A DNA stretch of 64,000 nt from Marsupella aquatica (Eukaryota > Marchantiophyta), in the NCBI GenBank assembly GCA_973895155.1, contig OZ316892.1:9362001-9426000 (forward strand), read 5' to 3'. The position numbers were made by a program, and so were the translations under genes. Under the pieces are notes generated by a model. The model saw only the letters and a list, made by a program, of their open reading frames with translations, was not told the origin of the DNA and ran no database searches. Below, in pieces: positions 48,101 through 56,945 of the stretch; position 1 is the stretch's first letter; every line of letters begins with the position of its first letter.

Positions 48101-48323
48101 TGGTGTTGTCGTCGGTGAAACCCATCTCCTCCATACCAATATCAGCATCATCTTCATAAAATTGGTTCATGAGCTCATCCATGGCCTCCTCATCTTCAAG
48201 CCGATCTTGGGTAGAGTCATCATCCTCATGTTGTACCTCATTCTCCTCCCCATCATTCGCCACCATGGCCTCAACAAGGTGTTGCCGCATAGCTCGTGAT
48301 ATTACCCCAATATCAGGCACCAC
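45104..48323 (-). pseudogene. TNP2-like transposase of CACTA A, one in-frame TGA
   Basis: Exon 1 is 48323-47186 (first ATG at 48290) and exon 2 is 47064-45104; the splice phases fit. Exon 1 holds an acidic start (EDDDSTQDRLEDEEAMDEL), the zinc-finger-like block VIHACVNDCILFRGEHE...ICPECEKPRY, and the transposase core with LVRLGLAADGISPFAL and LMWTMHDLPG. Exon 2 holds YRACPSCGPDL, LLDPMHIEGNVGRSL, the DUF4218-type HDYHRLLEHVIPVAI and AGPVHCRWMYLVERYMGVMK, and the DUF4216-type VAHYGKIEEIL. These are hallmarks of plant En/Spm TNP2. A TGA at 45937-45935 interrupts the frame between HEAA and EADYEDDRLTG, where the paralogue in C is open. It looks like a CGA-to-TGA change. Otherwise the gene is intact, so the element died recently. 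Confidence 0.9.
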
Positions 48324-48452
48324 ATATTGATTCTATCATACAACATCAATGCATGCAATCTCATCAACATCAATATTGTGAACAACCAATTATCCAATGT
48401 TAAAAATGGAAAAGAATCCGATATATATATGTATATATGTAAGTCCAAGAAA

Positions 48453-49741
48453 CTATCTTGGACGGGAACGTAGGGACAATTTTGGTGCATCCCACTCATA
48501 ATCACACAATAACTCCTCACCAGCTCTAATGGTCCTAACAGCGACCGTCATGATGTGATCATCCATATGTTTCACAAAATATGGAGCTCTAGGTGGACCA
48601 AACATCTGGATCCACTCTACATTAGCCTCCAAATCTCTACCTCTACCCGTGGTACTATTGATGTACCCTGCTAAATTACAATTCCGAACAGGGTCACCAT
48701 CAATCATCCTACAATGCCACGGCCTAGTGAAGACCTCGTCTGGGTCTGAGTCCATCCTTAATGCGTACACCCCCCAACTTGGGTGTTGACGCAACAAAAT
48801 GTTCCAACTCTTAGCGTTGTATACAGCTCCAATGTAAGGGAAAAGGTGCTCTCCATCATAGCCACGTCTCCATGGCTTTGGAGGGACAATAATGTCCTCC
48901 AAAGCATATAGACCATATCCTATATCAGCACCAATGGAGGAATCTTTCACTATCCAAGAGTGACCCCATATCTCAACCAGTTCATTAATAGGAATGTAGT
49001 CTGGAAATTTGAAGAGACTAGGATCAAAGTCTTTCAAAATGTCAGCTGCCCTACCAGTGAGATAAGATGCTCCAAACCGTCCATCAACCCCAATATAATC
49101 TACGTTGTTGGATGGTCGGGCACTGCCTAACACCTCCTCCCTATTGTCTACCTGTTCCAGTGGCTCATATTGCCGTCTACGTCTACGAGACCGTGGTCGT
49201 GTACGTAGGACTCTTGTACACCCAACCTCCGGTCGAGAGACCGGTTCACCCTCTACATGCTCGACTATGGGGATAGGAGCAGGGGGCTAAGAGGTGGATG
49301 GGCAAGGGATGCAAGCAAGTCCCTTGCCCTTGCTAGAAACCCTTCTAGCCACACAGCATCATCAACCAAAGGAGGTGGGGGTCTACGAGGCACCTATTTC
49401 AACACACAATAAATTAAGTAGTGTTATTTGAATGCAAGCTAATTATATACAATATTTCACCAATTGCCGTTTCATGAAATGAAAGGGGGGATGTATGTAT
49501 AATTATTTACCTGGCTAGGCAAATAACCTGGCATATCACCCTCATGGCGACCATAGTTCTCAATGTGTTCACAAGTCTCCCAGGCATGTCGAACCACAAG
49601 TCCCTTGCATCTCACACACCAGCAAGGTATGGGCCCTAGTGGAGCACGAGGATGGTCAAGAGGAGGGGATGGAGGAACCTCCCCCTCGGACAAGCTCGTG
49701 TTAGAGTCTGAATCCGATGTGGAACTATCGGATGTAGACAT
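48453..49741 (-). CDS. SET-domain protein encoded by CACTA A
   Basis: Exon 1 is 49741-49511 (ATG, 77 codons) and carries a Cys-rich module (CWCVRCKGLVVRHAWETCEH) like the N-terminal transposase-associated domain. Exon 2 is 49393-48453. A one-base deletion near 49290 shifts the frame between the two parts of exon 2, unless splicing avoids it. The C-terminal 200 residues hold a SET core: GYGLYALEDI (GxG motif), FPYIGAVYN, a 'DGDPVRNCNLAGYINSTTG' segment matching the NxxxFxNH region (His replaced by Ser), and AGEELLCDYEWD with the catalytic-type Tyr. SET enzymes methylate histone or other lysines. No post-SET Cys cluster is seen. It sits directly upstream of TNP2 on the same strand. Activity is unknown. 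Confidence 0.75.
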
Positions 49742-50600
49742 CTACATACATATCCAACATGTAAGTTAGATTAAACAACTTCTTGTGTCGATGTATATAC
49801 AAACATAATTAAGGAGATTTACATAGAGAGACATTGCCCTACGTACCTCAATGATACCCGCGCTTTGCTGTGCCTATTGGGCTATATTCTCGACACACAA
49901 AGTGTGGGATATCCAAAGTCTCTGCAAGGTGGGCATTTCAATAGTGAGCTAAGTGAAAAAAGTGCACGACATGCACACCTCGGCAAACGATGTGTCAAAC
50001 TTGCCAAAGTAAACCTCTATGTTACAACCTGAGGAGAATACATGGATGGGCCAAGAAACATCATACCTCTTGGATGCGCGGTCTCACGCTATGCATAGTG
50101 CATTATCAAAAAAGACTACCAACCCCCCTCAAAAAAACTAATTAACCTACCCCTCCATGCCAAAATCAAGGTACTGCACATCATATCCAAACACAAACAT
50201 TAGCCTAACAATGGCTTCATGTTATCATAAGAAAATGTACAACACTATCCTCATAAAAACCCTAAACCAATGTCTCAAGCAAGACTATATAAGAATTGCA
50301 TCATTATAGCCTAACATATTAGGTATGCACAACCAGAGTAAAATTATCCCCCAAAAAATGAAAATCAAGAACAAACCCAAAAATTGTATCCGTGAAGAAG
50401 GAACTAGTATGCACAAGAGTCACATGCACGTCACGGTCACCCTCCCAGTGAGGTATGTATCACCCTACATCAAAAAACCTGTCAATTCAAATGGAAAGAA
50501 AATGTTAACACAACCATACCCAACCCAAATTCAAAAAACCCCAAAACTCTAGAATCCATACCCAATTCAACCCATTTAACTAAACACATCACACCCCCTT
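49742..50600. other. Intergenic region of CACTA A
   Basis: No gene is seen between the divergent SET (minus) and TNPA-like (plus) genes. It is C-rich, with many ACCC and AAAACCC words, and would contain promoters for both directions. Confidence 0.5.
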
Positions 50601-50619
50601 AATTTGGGAAGAAAAGGTG

Positions 50620-50830
50620 CATCCGAAAGAATTCTACGAGGGGTCCGATACTATAAGAAACGAACAAACCTTGGCAAACAAAAGGCAACCCATGCCATTA
50701 ACAACGAGGGGTCCGATGTCAAACATATCGGAAGGTCCGATACCAATACCGATGTTCTAGGCTTCGGAAATTCCGAAGCAATTTGCATCGGACGCAACAG
50801 GCCAGATTTCAAAAAAGAAGTCCCGACGCT
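50620..50830. repeat. Internal TCCGAT cluster, left of the TNPA-like gene
   Basis: About ten TCCGAT/ATCGGA/TTCGGAA words in 210 bp, beginning with CTACGAGGGGTCCGAT. Motif density equals that of the element's termini although it is 6 kb from the nearer CACTA-proximal motifs. It probably covers the promoter of the TNPA-like gene. Confidence 0.8.
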
Positions 50831-50920
50831 GGTGCGAAGACCCGCGAGTCGGGACAAGCTTTGCACTTGACACTTAGGCTATTGTCGAGGCTGGGAGGGG
50901 AGCTCAAAGGAGGAGGGGAG

Positions 50921-53445
50921 ATGGTGGGAGGCGAATCTGGTGGTGGGGATGGGGCTGGACCTTCTCGGGCATACGATGAGGTGATGAAGGAGATTTTTGT
51001 TGCTAGGGCCGGGTTGAGTGTGGAGGATGCAGCTAGAGTAGTCCTGCTTTTGCAGACCTTGTTTGATGCCTCAAAGATTGAGGCTCAGAAAGCTGCTGTA
51101 GCAGCCATTGCAGCTGCAAAGAAGAAGAAGAAGGAGGCAAAGAGAAGCAGGGCAGATGCAGAGGAGTCTCTCTCTCCTCGAAAACGAGAGAAGAAGCTTC
51201 GGAGGGAGGCTAGGGAAGCTGAGAAGGGGCGAGTAGAGGAGCTCAAGTGAAAGGAAGCAGAGAGAGCTTTGAGGCCTGAGCTACCCCTAAACTCAGGTGG
51301 CTCTCCATTACCCAGGGGCTACAATCTCTTTCGCAGCCAATTCAAACAAGTGGTGCGGGCCAATTTGGGGCCATTAGATTACTGGGGCAAGAAGGAGGAA
51401 GAGAAATCCAGAATTCGAGAGCAAGTGAAAGAACGATTCAAGAACGGGGCACACATTGATGATAGGTTCTTGAACAAGAGGATATCCGCCTCACTCTCAG
51501 ACATGCGAAACCATCAAAGAGAGAAATTCAGGAACTACCTTGCTGAGATGCCGATGGATGCAGAGGTGGTCAGGGAGCAGGGCTGTCCAGATGCGCTTTC
51601 CTCAGATGAGTGGGCAGCTTGGCTTGAGGAGGAACTAGCAGTCCGAGCCTGGCTGCAAAAATGTCACTACAATCTCGAAATCAGCCTGGCAGAGGAGAAG
51701 AGGAAAGCTGGAGAGGAAATTGACATCCTCCCCCTCCAACAGATGCTATGACAGTGGCATGCACAAGAGGTAAGACTCCCCAAGCCACCAAAGGACATCA
51801 TAGCAGCTTTGCAGCGAGTGCAAGGTCGACCTGTGGTCACTCACCGGATGGGGCAAGGCGGCTCCAATCGACTGAAGGCTGAATTTGTAAGTCCCCTCTC
51901 CCTCCTCCCTAGCTCCTCCCCCCGACCACCTGACCTTCTGTTGTGAAGAGTGACCATTTTTTAGCCTCCAAATGCTTTAAACCCTTTGCGGCCCGATGGT
52001 GTAATTTGCTCTCGGCCCTGTGCTTTCCGATAGGTGTCCGATTCTTTCTGCATCGGACCCGGCATCGGACCTCTTGTTATTCATTTTTTGGCACTAACGT
52101 TCCGAGGCAGTTCCGATGCTAAGACAATCGGATGGAGAATCGGACCCCTCGTAGAAAGCTTAATTATCAGGTTTTGTGGCATTTTTAGGGGGCTTATAGC
52201 AATAACTGTTTAACTTTGGTATTAGGTTTTAGGTGTTTCATGATTGAGTAGCACTTTGTGGAGTTTTTTAAATTAGGGTTAAATTTGAGAACTAGTTTGA
52301 TTAGGGGTTTATATATAGGGTATAGGATATGTATGGGTATGTGGCAGGGGTCCTATTTTAAATTAGGGTTTACTATGATAACAGTTTTAATGAGGGGTAT
52401 GTAGGGTGTGCATTATGGGGTCCAAGATTGCTTGGTTTCATGCTAATGGGATATTTTGTTTGGGACTGTGAACTGCCAGGAAAGGGAGTGGGGTAGACCT
52501 ATTGGGCCATCCGAGAGGGATTTGGCAAAGAGGAATGGACCCCGCGCTCTTAAGCGCCACCTTGAGGATGAGTTGGGAGAGGTTTGTGTTCCCCCTAGGT
52601 TATGAAAATGTTTTTGGTTATGGTGAATTTGTTAGAGTTTTGGAGGCCCTATATAAACTAATTTAACAACAATTTAATCCTAGCTATGTATTGCGTAGGA
52701 GGAGGAGTCAGGATTGGATGAGGAGTCAGGTGGGGCAGGTGATGAGGATGCAGGTGATGAGGACGGTGGTGATGAGGATGCTGGTGATGAGGATGCTGGC
52801 GATGAGGATGCTGGTGATGAGAATGCAGGTGATGAGGATGCAGAGGATGCGGCAGGGTCGGCGAGAGTTGCCACGATTACCCCTATCCCTCATGTTGCCC
52901 CCACATCAGCAGAGGGTGCTGGTTCACATGATACTGATGGTGTGGGCTCCCATCATTCAGCAGCATCACGGGGTGGTAGGCCCGGGCCGTCAGGGGGTAG
53001 TAGAGGTCGTGTGGGACCAGGCCATCGGTCCGGGGTACATAGTGCACCAGCTGGCCCTCCACGACGAGGGACTAGTGACATACAGGATGGTGGTTCTAGG
53101 GGGCAAGCGCCATCTCGTGAGTCTGGTGGGAGTACAGCACGGCACGGGCCAGAGACAACACATGCAGGTGGAGCATCCCATCACTCGCGTAGGTCTACCG
53201 GAGAGGGCTCCTTCCACTCTGCTGTGTCGGGGGGTGGTGGGACATCTGTCTTGCCTGAGCACCGTAGTGGTGCATCTAGTGGTTCAGGGTCTAGACCTGC
53301 ATCAGGCCAACCCACGCCATCCGCTGAGCAGGTGGCTACCACGGTTGTGGGCAGCCACCAACATGAGGGGTCTCGCGCTCCCGAACCTGTACCCCGCCCA
53401 CGCTCTCGCCCAAAGAAGAAGAAGGGACGCAGCACACCTTTTTAG
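50921..53445 (+). pseudogene. TNPA-like acidic protein gene of CACTA A, two in-frame TGAs
   Basis: Exons 50921-51886, 52480-52581 and 52699-53445 join in phase through GT-AG introns (about 604 codons). Parts in order: a Gly-rich start, a helical Ala/Lys region (KKKKKEAKRSRADAEESLSP), a conserved-looking central domain (NLFRSQFKQVVRANLGPLDY to KERFKNGAHIDDRFLNKRIS) resembling the DNA-binding region of En/Spm accessory proteins, then an acidic repeat (GDEDAGDEDAGDENAG) and a Ser/Gly/His-rich tail ending RPRSRPKKKKGR, a nuclear-localisation-like signal. TGAs at 51248-51250 and 51749-51751 interrupt exon 1; both fit CGA-to-TGA changes. In Spm, TNPA binds subterminal repeats and controls the element's promoter. 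The same role here is inference from position and composition. Confidence 0.65.
52000..52160. repeat. Internal TCCGAT cluster inside the TNPA-like gene's first intron
   Basis: About eight TCCGAT/ATCGGA words in 160 bp, ending ATCGGACCCCTCGTAGAAAG, which is the inverted counterpart of CTACGAGGGGTCCGAT at 50636. It lies in the 593-bp intron 51887-52479. Confidence 0.8.
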
Positions 53446-53779
53446 AGGTTTGTGGTACATAGTGTCTGATAGCTTTGATTAGAGGTACCACATAGTGTAG
53501 GCCAGTTAGAGCCTCATTTTGGTGTTTCATGTAGCCGTCACCGGCCATATGGCTCTACTGCCTACCTAGGCCCATTTCATTTTGTACATATTGGGGTGTT
53601 CCCCATTGTGAAAACCTGATATTTAATTCAACCACTACCTTGCTTTGAGCATGCTCTTTGGACCCTATTTTGTCAATCTCAGCCTGAACCCTAAACCTAA
53701 ACCCCCAAATGATTCCCATGAATCCAATATTAAACCCCCACAAACCCTAAATATCCATTATTAGTCAAGCCGGTGACCC

Positions 53780-54226
53780 AGCTCATATCCGATACCATAC
53801 GCTACGGAACTTCCGAAGTAAACTATTTCGGACCCCTCCTCCCAAATGTCCGATATTTTCAGCATCGCAATTTGCGTTACACACCACTACGGATGTCCCG
53901 ATACATATTGCTACGCAAACTCCGATATGTTTTACATCGGACTATCCCATATAAAATACATCGGACCCTTGATATTACCTTTTGGTGGGCCTATAGTATC
54001 CGATGAAATTAGAATCGGACACAAATTATCCGAAACATTCAGTAACGGATGTACCGATTGTATCAGAAACAGAAATTCCAATGGATGTCCGATTGTCGAT
54101 ATCCGATGGGTGAAGTATGGGAAAGTGCGAAGTAAATCACATCGGACGGGTCATTTTTCTGCGTCAAAATTTCTGAAGGGGTCCGATGTTGTTAGGATCG
54201 GAAAAAGGGCCGAAAATGTACTAGTG
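53780..54226. repeat. Right subterminal repeats of CACTA A
   Basis: About twenty TCCGAT/ATCGGA words in both orientations up to the terminus at 54226, mirroring the left end. Confidence 0.85.
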
Positions 54227-54946
54227 TCTATTCAAACAAGCACCCCCATAAATAGATGTTCTAGCATGTGCCTCAGCTTCTTCCCATTATTTTTGTCCTT
54301 CAGGTGTACGTTGAGGCCTTGGATCATGTGCAACATTTGGTGGAGTATCTCCTTCATTGGGTGGGACACCTCCTTCACTACCAATGTCTACACCAAACCA
54401 ATCTGTCATGAAGTCATCCATGGTTGACTCTTGGTCTTGCATGACCTCATAATCTGTCCGAGGTGCCCCTTCATCTGGACTGTCATTATCATTGTCACTT
54501 GATGAGGAATCTGCTGATGATGTTTCCCCGTGTTGTGGCAAGCCCATTTCTTGATATGTAGCTCTCAACCTCCTTGGCAACATATCTTGACTAGGCCGCA
54601 CATTCTATAGACACTAGTACATATTAAGCTGATTTCCGATGCTCAATTTTTGCGAACAATCGGCGTCCGATTCTTTTAGCATCGGAAATTCCGATTATCA
54701 AAAAATGGCAATATGCCATACTCTCGGCTTCGGATATCTTCATTTCTGATATAATTGACAACGGAACCTTTCCGATGCGTTAAAAAATGGATCATATCCA
54801 TTAGAAAGCACATCGGATCCCTCAACAGAAACTTTGATTGATATGTCCGATGTTTTTTGTAACGAAAATGATGTGCGTTACAATATTGATCGGAAACTTT
54901 CCGTAGTTAATAATAACGGATATTATATCCGATTGTGCTAACATGG

Positions 54947-55122
54947 CAAAGTCCGATGTTGGAAGAATGGGAAAGTCCGATGCTGGGAGTATGGGAAAGT
55001 CCGATGCTAGAAGAATGGGAAAGTCCGATGCTGGAAGAATGGAAAAGTCCGATGCGGGGAGTATGGGAAAGTCCGATACTAGAAGAATGGGAAAGTCCGA
55101 TGCTGGGAGTATGGGAAAGTCT
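54947..55122 (+). repeat. Seven tandem 24-bp units (left array of CACTA B)
   Basis: Units of GAAAGTCCGATGCTGGGAGTATGG type, with two alternating variants (GGGAGTATGG and AGAAGAATGG). Each contains one TCCGAT motif. Translates as GKSDAGSM-type repeats, which is not a real protein. Confidence 0.95.
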
Positions 55123-55199
55123 GGTTATGACAAAAAGAAAATTTTTGATTGTGTTAGAATGAAAAGTTTTGATGTGTTAGATGGGGTATGTGGTTGCAC

Positions 55200-55555
55200 C
55201 GACATACTCTTCCCAAAAGATGCAATCATTCTTGCATGCATGAATAACTTCATACTTGAGGCAAATGGACTTGAGTGTTGTTTTTGCCTCATTCCAAGAC
55301 CCAACATATTGTTCCCTTACGGAAATATGTGCTCAACATGCCAAGTCCAAAATACATCATCTAGAAGGAGGTTGCTTGTCCCATGTAGTCTTTGTTGCAA
55401 GTCCAACAACAACATAGTTGATAAAAGATGAGACAATCAGGAGCCATTGACGTTGAGGCTTTGGAAGGACCAAAATATCATCCATAACTAATAAGCCATA
55501 ATTATCCCATATCAAATCTAATGAAGGAGGGCTTTACTATCGATGAATGACCCCT
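55200..55555 (-). pseudogene. Fused relic of TNP2 and SET genes inside CACTA B
   Basis: On the minus strand, 55435-55200 aligns base by base with the TNP2 exon of A around 47990-47790 (the LLLNVQQRHG to VIHACVNDC region). 55555-55440 translates as HSSIVKPSFIRFDMG, then YGLLVMDDILVLPKP with frame changes. It matches HSWIVKDSSIGADIG and LEDIIVPPKP of the SET protein of A. B therefore derives from a TNP2+SET element by deletion between the two genes. Confidence 0.75.
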
Positions 55556-55969
55556 GCCAGATTTCTATTGGTTTCTCCTAGGGGAATGTAATAGGGTAAC
55601 TAGAATAGGTCACTTGATGCAAAGATCTAATCTCATGATAGAGAAAAATGGATCAAGAATGGGTCCAAATTATGGGTCTTAGTAAACTCACAAGTGTATA
55701 AAATCCCCAAACACTCTAAGTCAAACAACAAAAGTGCTAAGCTTGCATGTACAATGTAAGGAATAAGAACCACAAAGTTAAGCTCATGTTGGAGGAATAG
55801 CAATTGGGATGGGTGACCAATTAGTTGAGAAAATTTGAAGAGTTCACATGTCTTGGAGATGGGCACCTAGCTCATAGTTCCAAATGAAAGTAGAAACCCA
55901 ATTAAAGGAAGAGATGGGTGACCTGAGCATGTCGCATCCGCTGAAATGCATATCCCATTTTGATTGCTT

Positions 55970-56147
55970 CGGACTTTCCCATTCTCCTAGCATCGGACTT
56001 TCCCATTCTCTCACCATCGGACTTTCCCATTCTCCTAGCATCGGACTTTCCCATTCTCTCACCATCGGACTTTCCCATTCTCCTAGCATTGGACTTTCCC
56101 ATTCTCCCACCATCGGACTTTCCCATTCTCCCACCATCGGACTTTCC
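55970..56147 (-). repeat. Seven tandem 24-bp units in inverted orientation (right array of CACTA B)
   Basis: Units of CGGACTTTCCCATTCTCCTAGCAT type, the reverse complement of the left array, with the variants again alternating (TCCTAGCAT and TCTCACCAT). Seven units plus a partial one, the same number as the left array. Confidence 0.95.
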
Positions 56148-56327
56148 GATAGAAGTCCGATTGTCGATATCCGATACTATTAAAATGGCATGTTGCGATG
56201 CTAGTAGTATCGGATATATGGTTTTTCAAAATTTATTTTACAAAGGCATCCGATGTGGAGAGAATCGGAAAAAGGAGGTAAAATGTACTAGTGAGACAAT
56301 ACAATAAAGCATTCACAATGAAATTAA

Positions 56328-56491
56328 TGTTGTAACCATTTACTCTAGACCATGGTTAACCCCTAACCCTATCCTGAAGGGGTAACATGGGTTAACACCA
56401 ACCCCAACATGTAACCCTATGGTGACTATATAAGTCACACCCATAATGGAACACAACAGTGAGTTGCAAGTCTCTCCATTGTCACACAACA
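56328..56491 (+). repeat. 5' LTR of the copia element
   Basis: 164 bp, TG...CA ends, with a TATA-like GACTATATAAGTC at about 56423-56435 that may drive transcription. Identical to 61947-62110 by direct comparison. Unusually short, even for copia. Confidence 0.95.
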
Positions 56492-56945
56492 CGTTATCAG
56501 CGCGATAGCATCTAAATTTTTTTTCAGTTTGGAGTTAAGGTAGGATAATTGGAGTACGGCTTTCAGACAAAGAAATTGACTTCCAATGTTGCGTTTTTAG
56601 CCCCACCACACATCAGTAACTGCCACCGATTCAAATCACACCATAATTTAAACTTCGGATCCTCTGAATAGTCCACGAATCCTTACGGAAAACACACAAT
56701 CCGTATATAATTGATTAGTGACACTATCGGAGAGGCATGAATCACTTTGAAATAGTGTTTTCCCGTTCAAATTCGACTCAATTTTTTTTATATCTTATTG
56801 TTCCGCCACGGAAATCCTGAGTTTCTTTTATCGCCAAGGAAAATCCCGTGGATAAAAAGGCACGAGTGATTGAAGTAATTGAGAACGACATAGATTTGAT
56901 ATTAATCAGAACGCGGACAGTGATTTGTTACAGATTTGAGATACT
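56492..56945 (+). other. Leader of the copia element
   Basis: 454-bp untranslated leader that begins with the candidate primer-binding site and ends at the gag ATG. No other feature recognised. Confidence 0.7.

Larger units (their letters stand above)
44376..54226 (-). mobile_element. Complete CACTA transposon A, 9851 bp, TSD TCT
   Basis: Left terminus CACTAGTACATTTTT at 44376 and right terminus AAAATGTACTAGTG ending at 54226 form inverted repeats, flanked on both sides by TCT (44373-44375 and 54227-54229), the 3-bp duplication expected of CACTA elements. It encodes TNP2 and a SET-domain protein on the minus strand and a TNPA-like protein on the plus strand. Its ends are packed with TCCGAT/ATCGGA words. 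It sits inside the transposase gene of element C. Confidence 0.95.
41482..54601 (-). pseudogene. TNP2-like transposase of CACTA C, split by element A
   Basis: Minus strand. The N-terminal acidic exon is 54601-54230 (QDESTMDD-like, EDMG.. region) and continues at 44375 after element A is removed. Then follow the zinc-finger-like IIHACVNDCIL and MLTSKVPRK (44230-44080), LGLASDGVSP (43860), and MWTMHDYLGE (43565). After an intron come YLGHTKFLP, LLDPMHIEGN (43050) and the DUF4218/DUF4216 regions in the 518-codon frame 43038-41482 (HDYHRLLQHILPMAI, AGPVHCRWMYWLERYMAL, VPHYGKIEEILIISYDVD). Lesions: a TGA for Arg before MLTSKV, a one-base frameshift near 43825, a 2-base deletion at HIEGN near 43035, and the 9.85-kb insertion. 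TNP2 proteins catalyse cut-and-paste transposition; this copy cannot. Confidence 0.9.
54612..56293. mobile_element. CACTA B, 1682-bp non-autonomous deletion derivative, TSD AGA
   Basis: CACTAGTACAT at 54612 and ATGTACTAGTG ending at 56293 are inverted termini like those of element A, flanked by AGA on both sides (54609-54611 and 56294-56296). The interior has two 7-unit arrays in inverted orientation around a fused TNP2-SET gene relic. It shares A's TCCGAT motif, so A-type transposase could have moved it. It is inserted in element C just upstream of C's transposase N-terminal exon. Confidence 0.93.

Noticed and set aside
50604-50870. 88-codon plus-strand frame before the TNPA-like gene
   Set aside because: It overlies the internal TCCGAT cluster; the sequence is explained by binding-site repeats.
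52680-52874. Ser/Pro/Ala-rich minus-strand frame
   Set aside because: Exact shadow of the GDEDA repeat of the plus-strand TNPA-like gene.
54935-55431. Frames of GKSDAGSM-type repeats
   Set aside because: Products of the 24-bp transposase-site array in CACTA B, with no start context or conserved partner; not protein-coding.
54947-56147. CRISPR-like regular repeats in CACTA B
   Set aside because: The repeats are directly adjacent with no spacers, and this is plant nuclear DNA inside a CACTA element.
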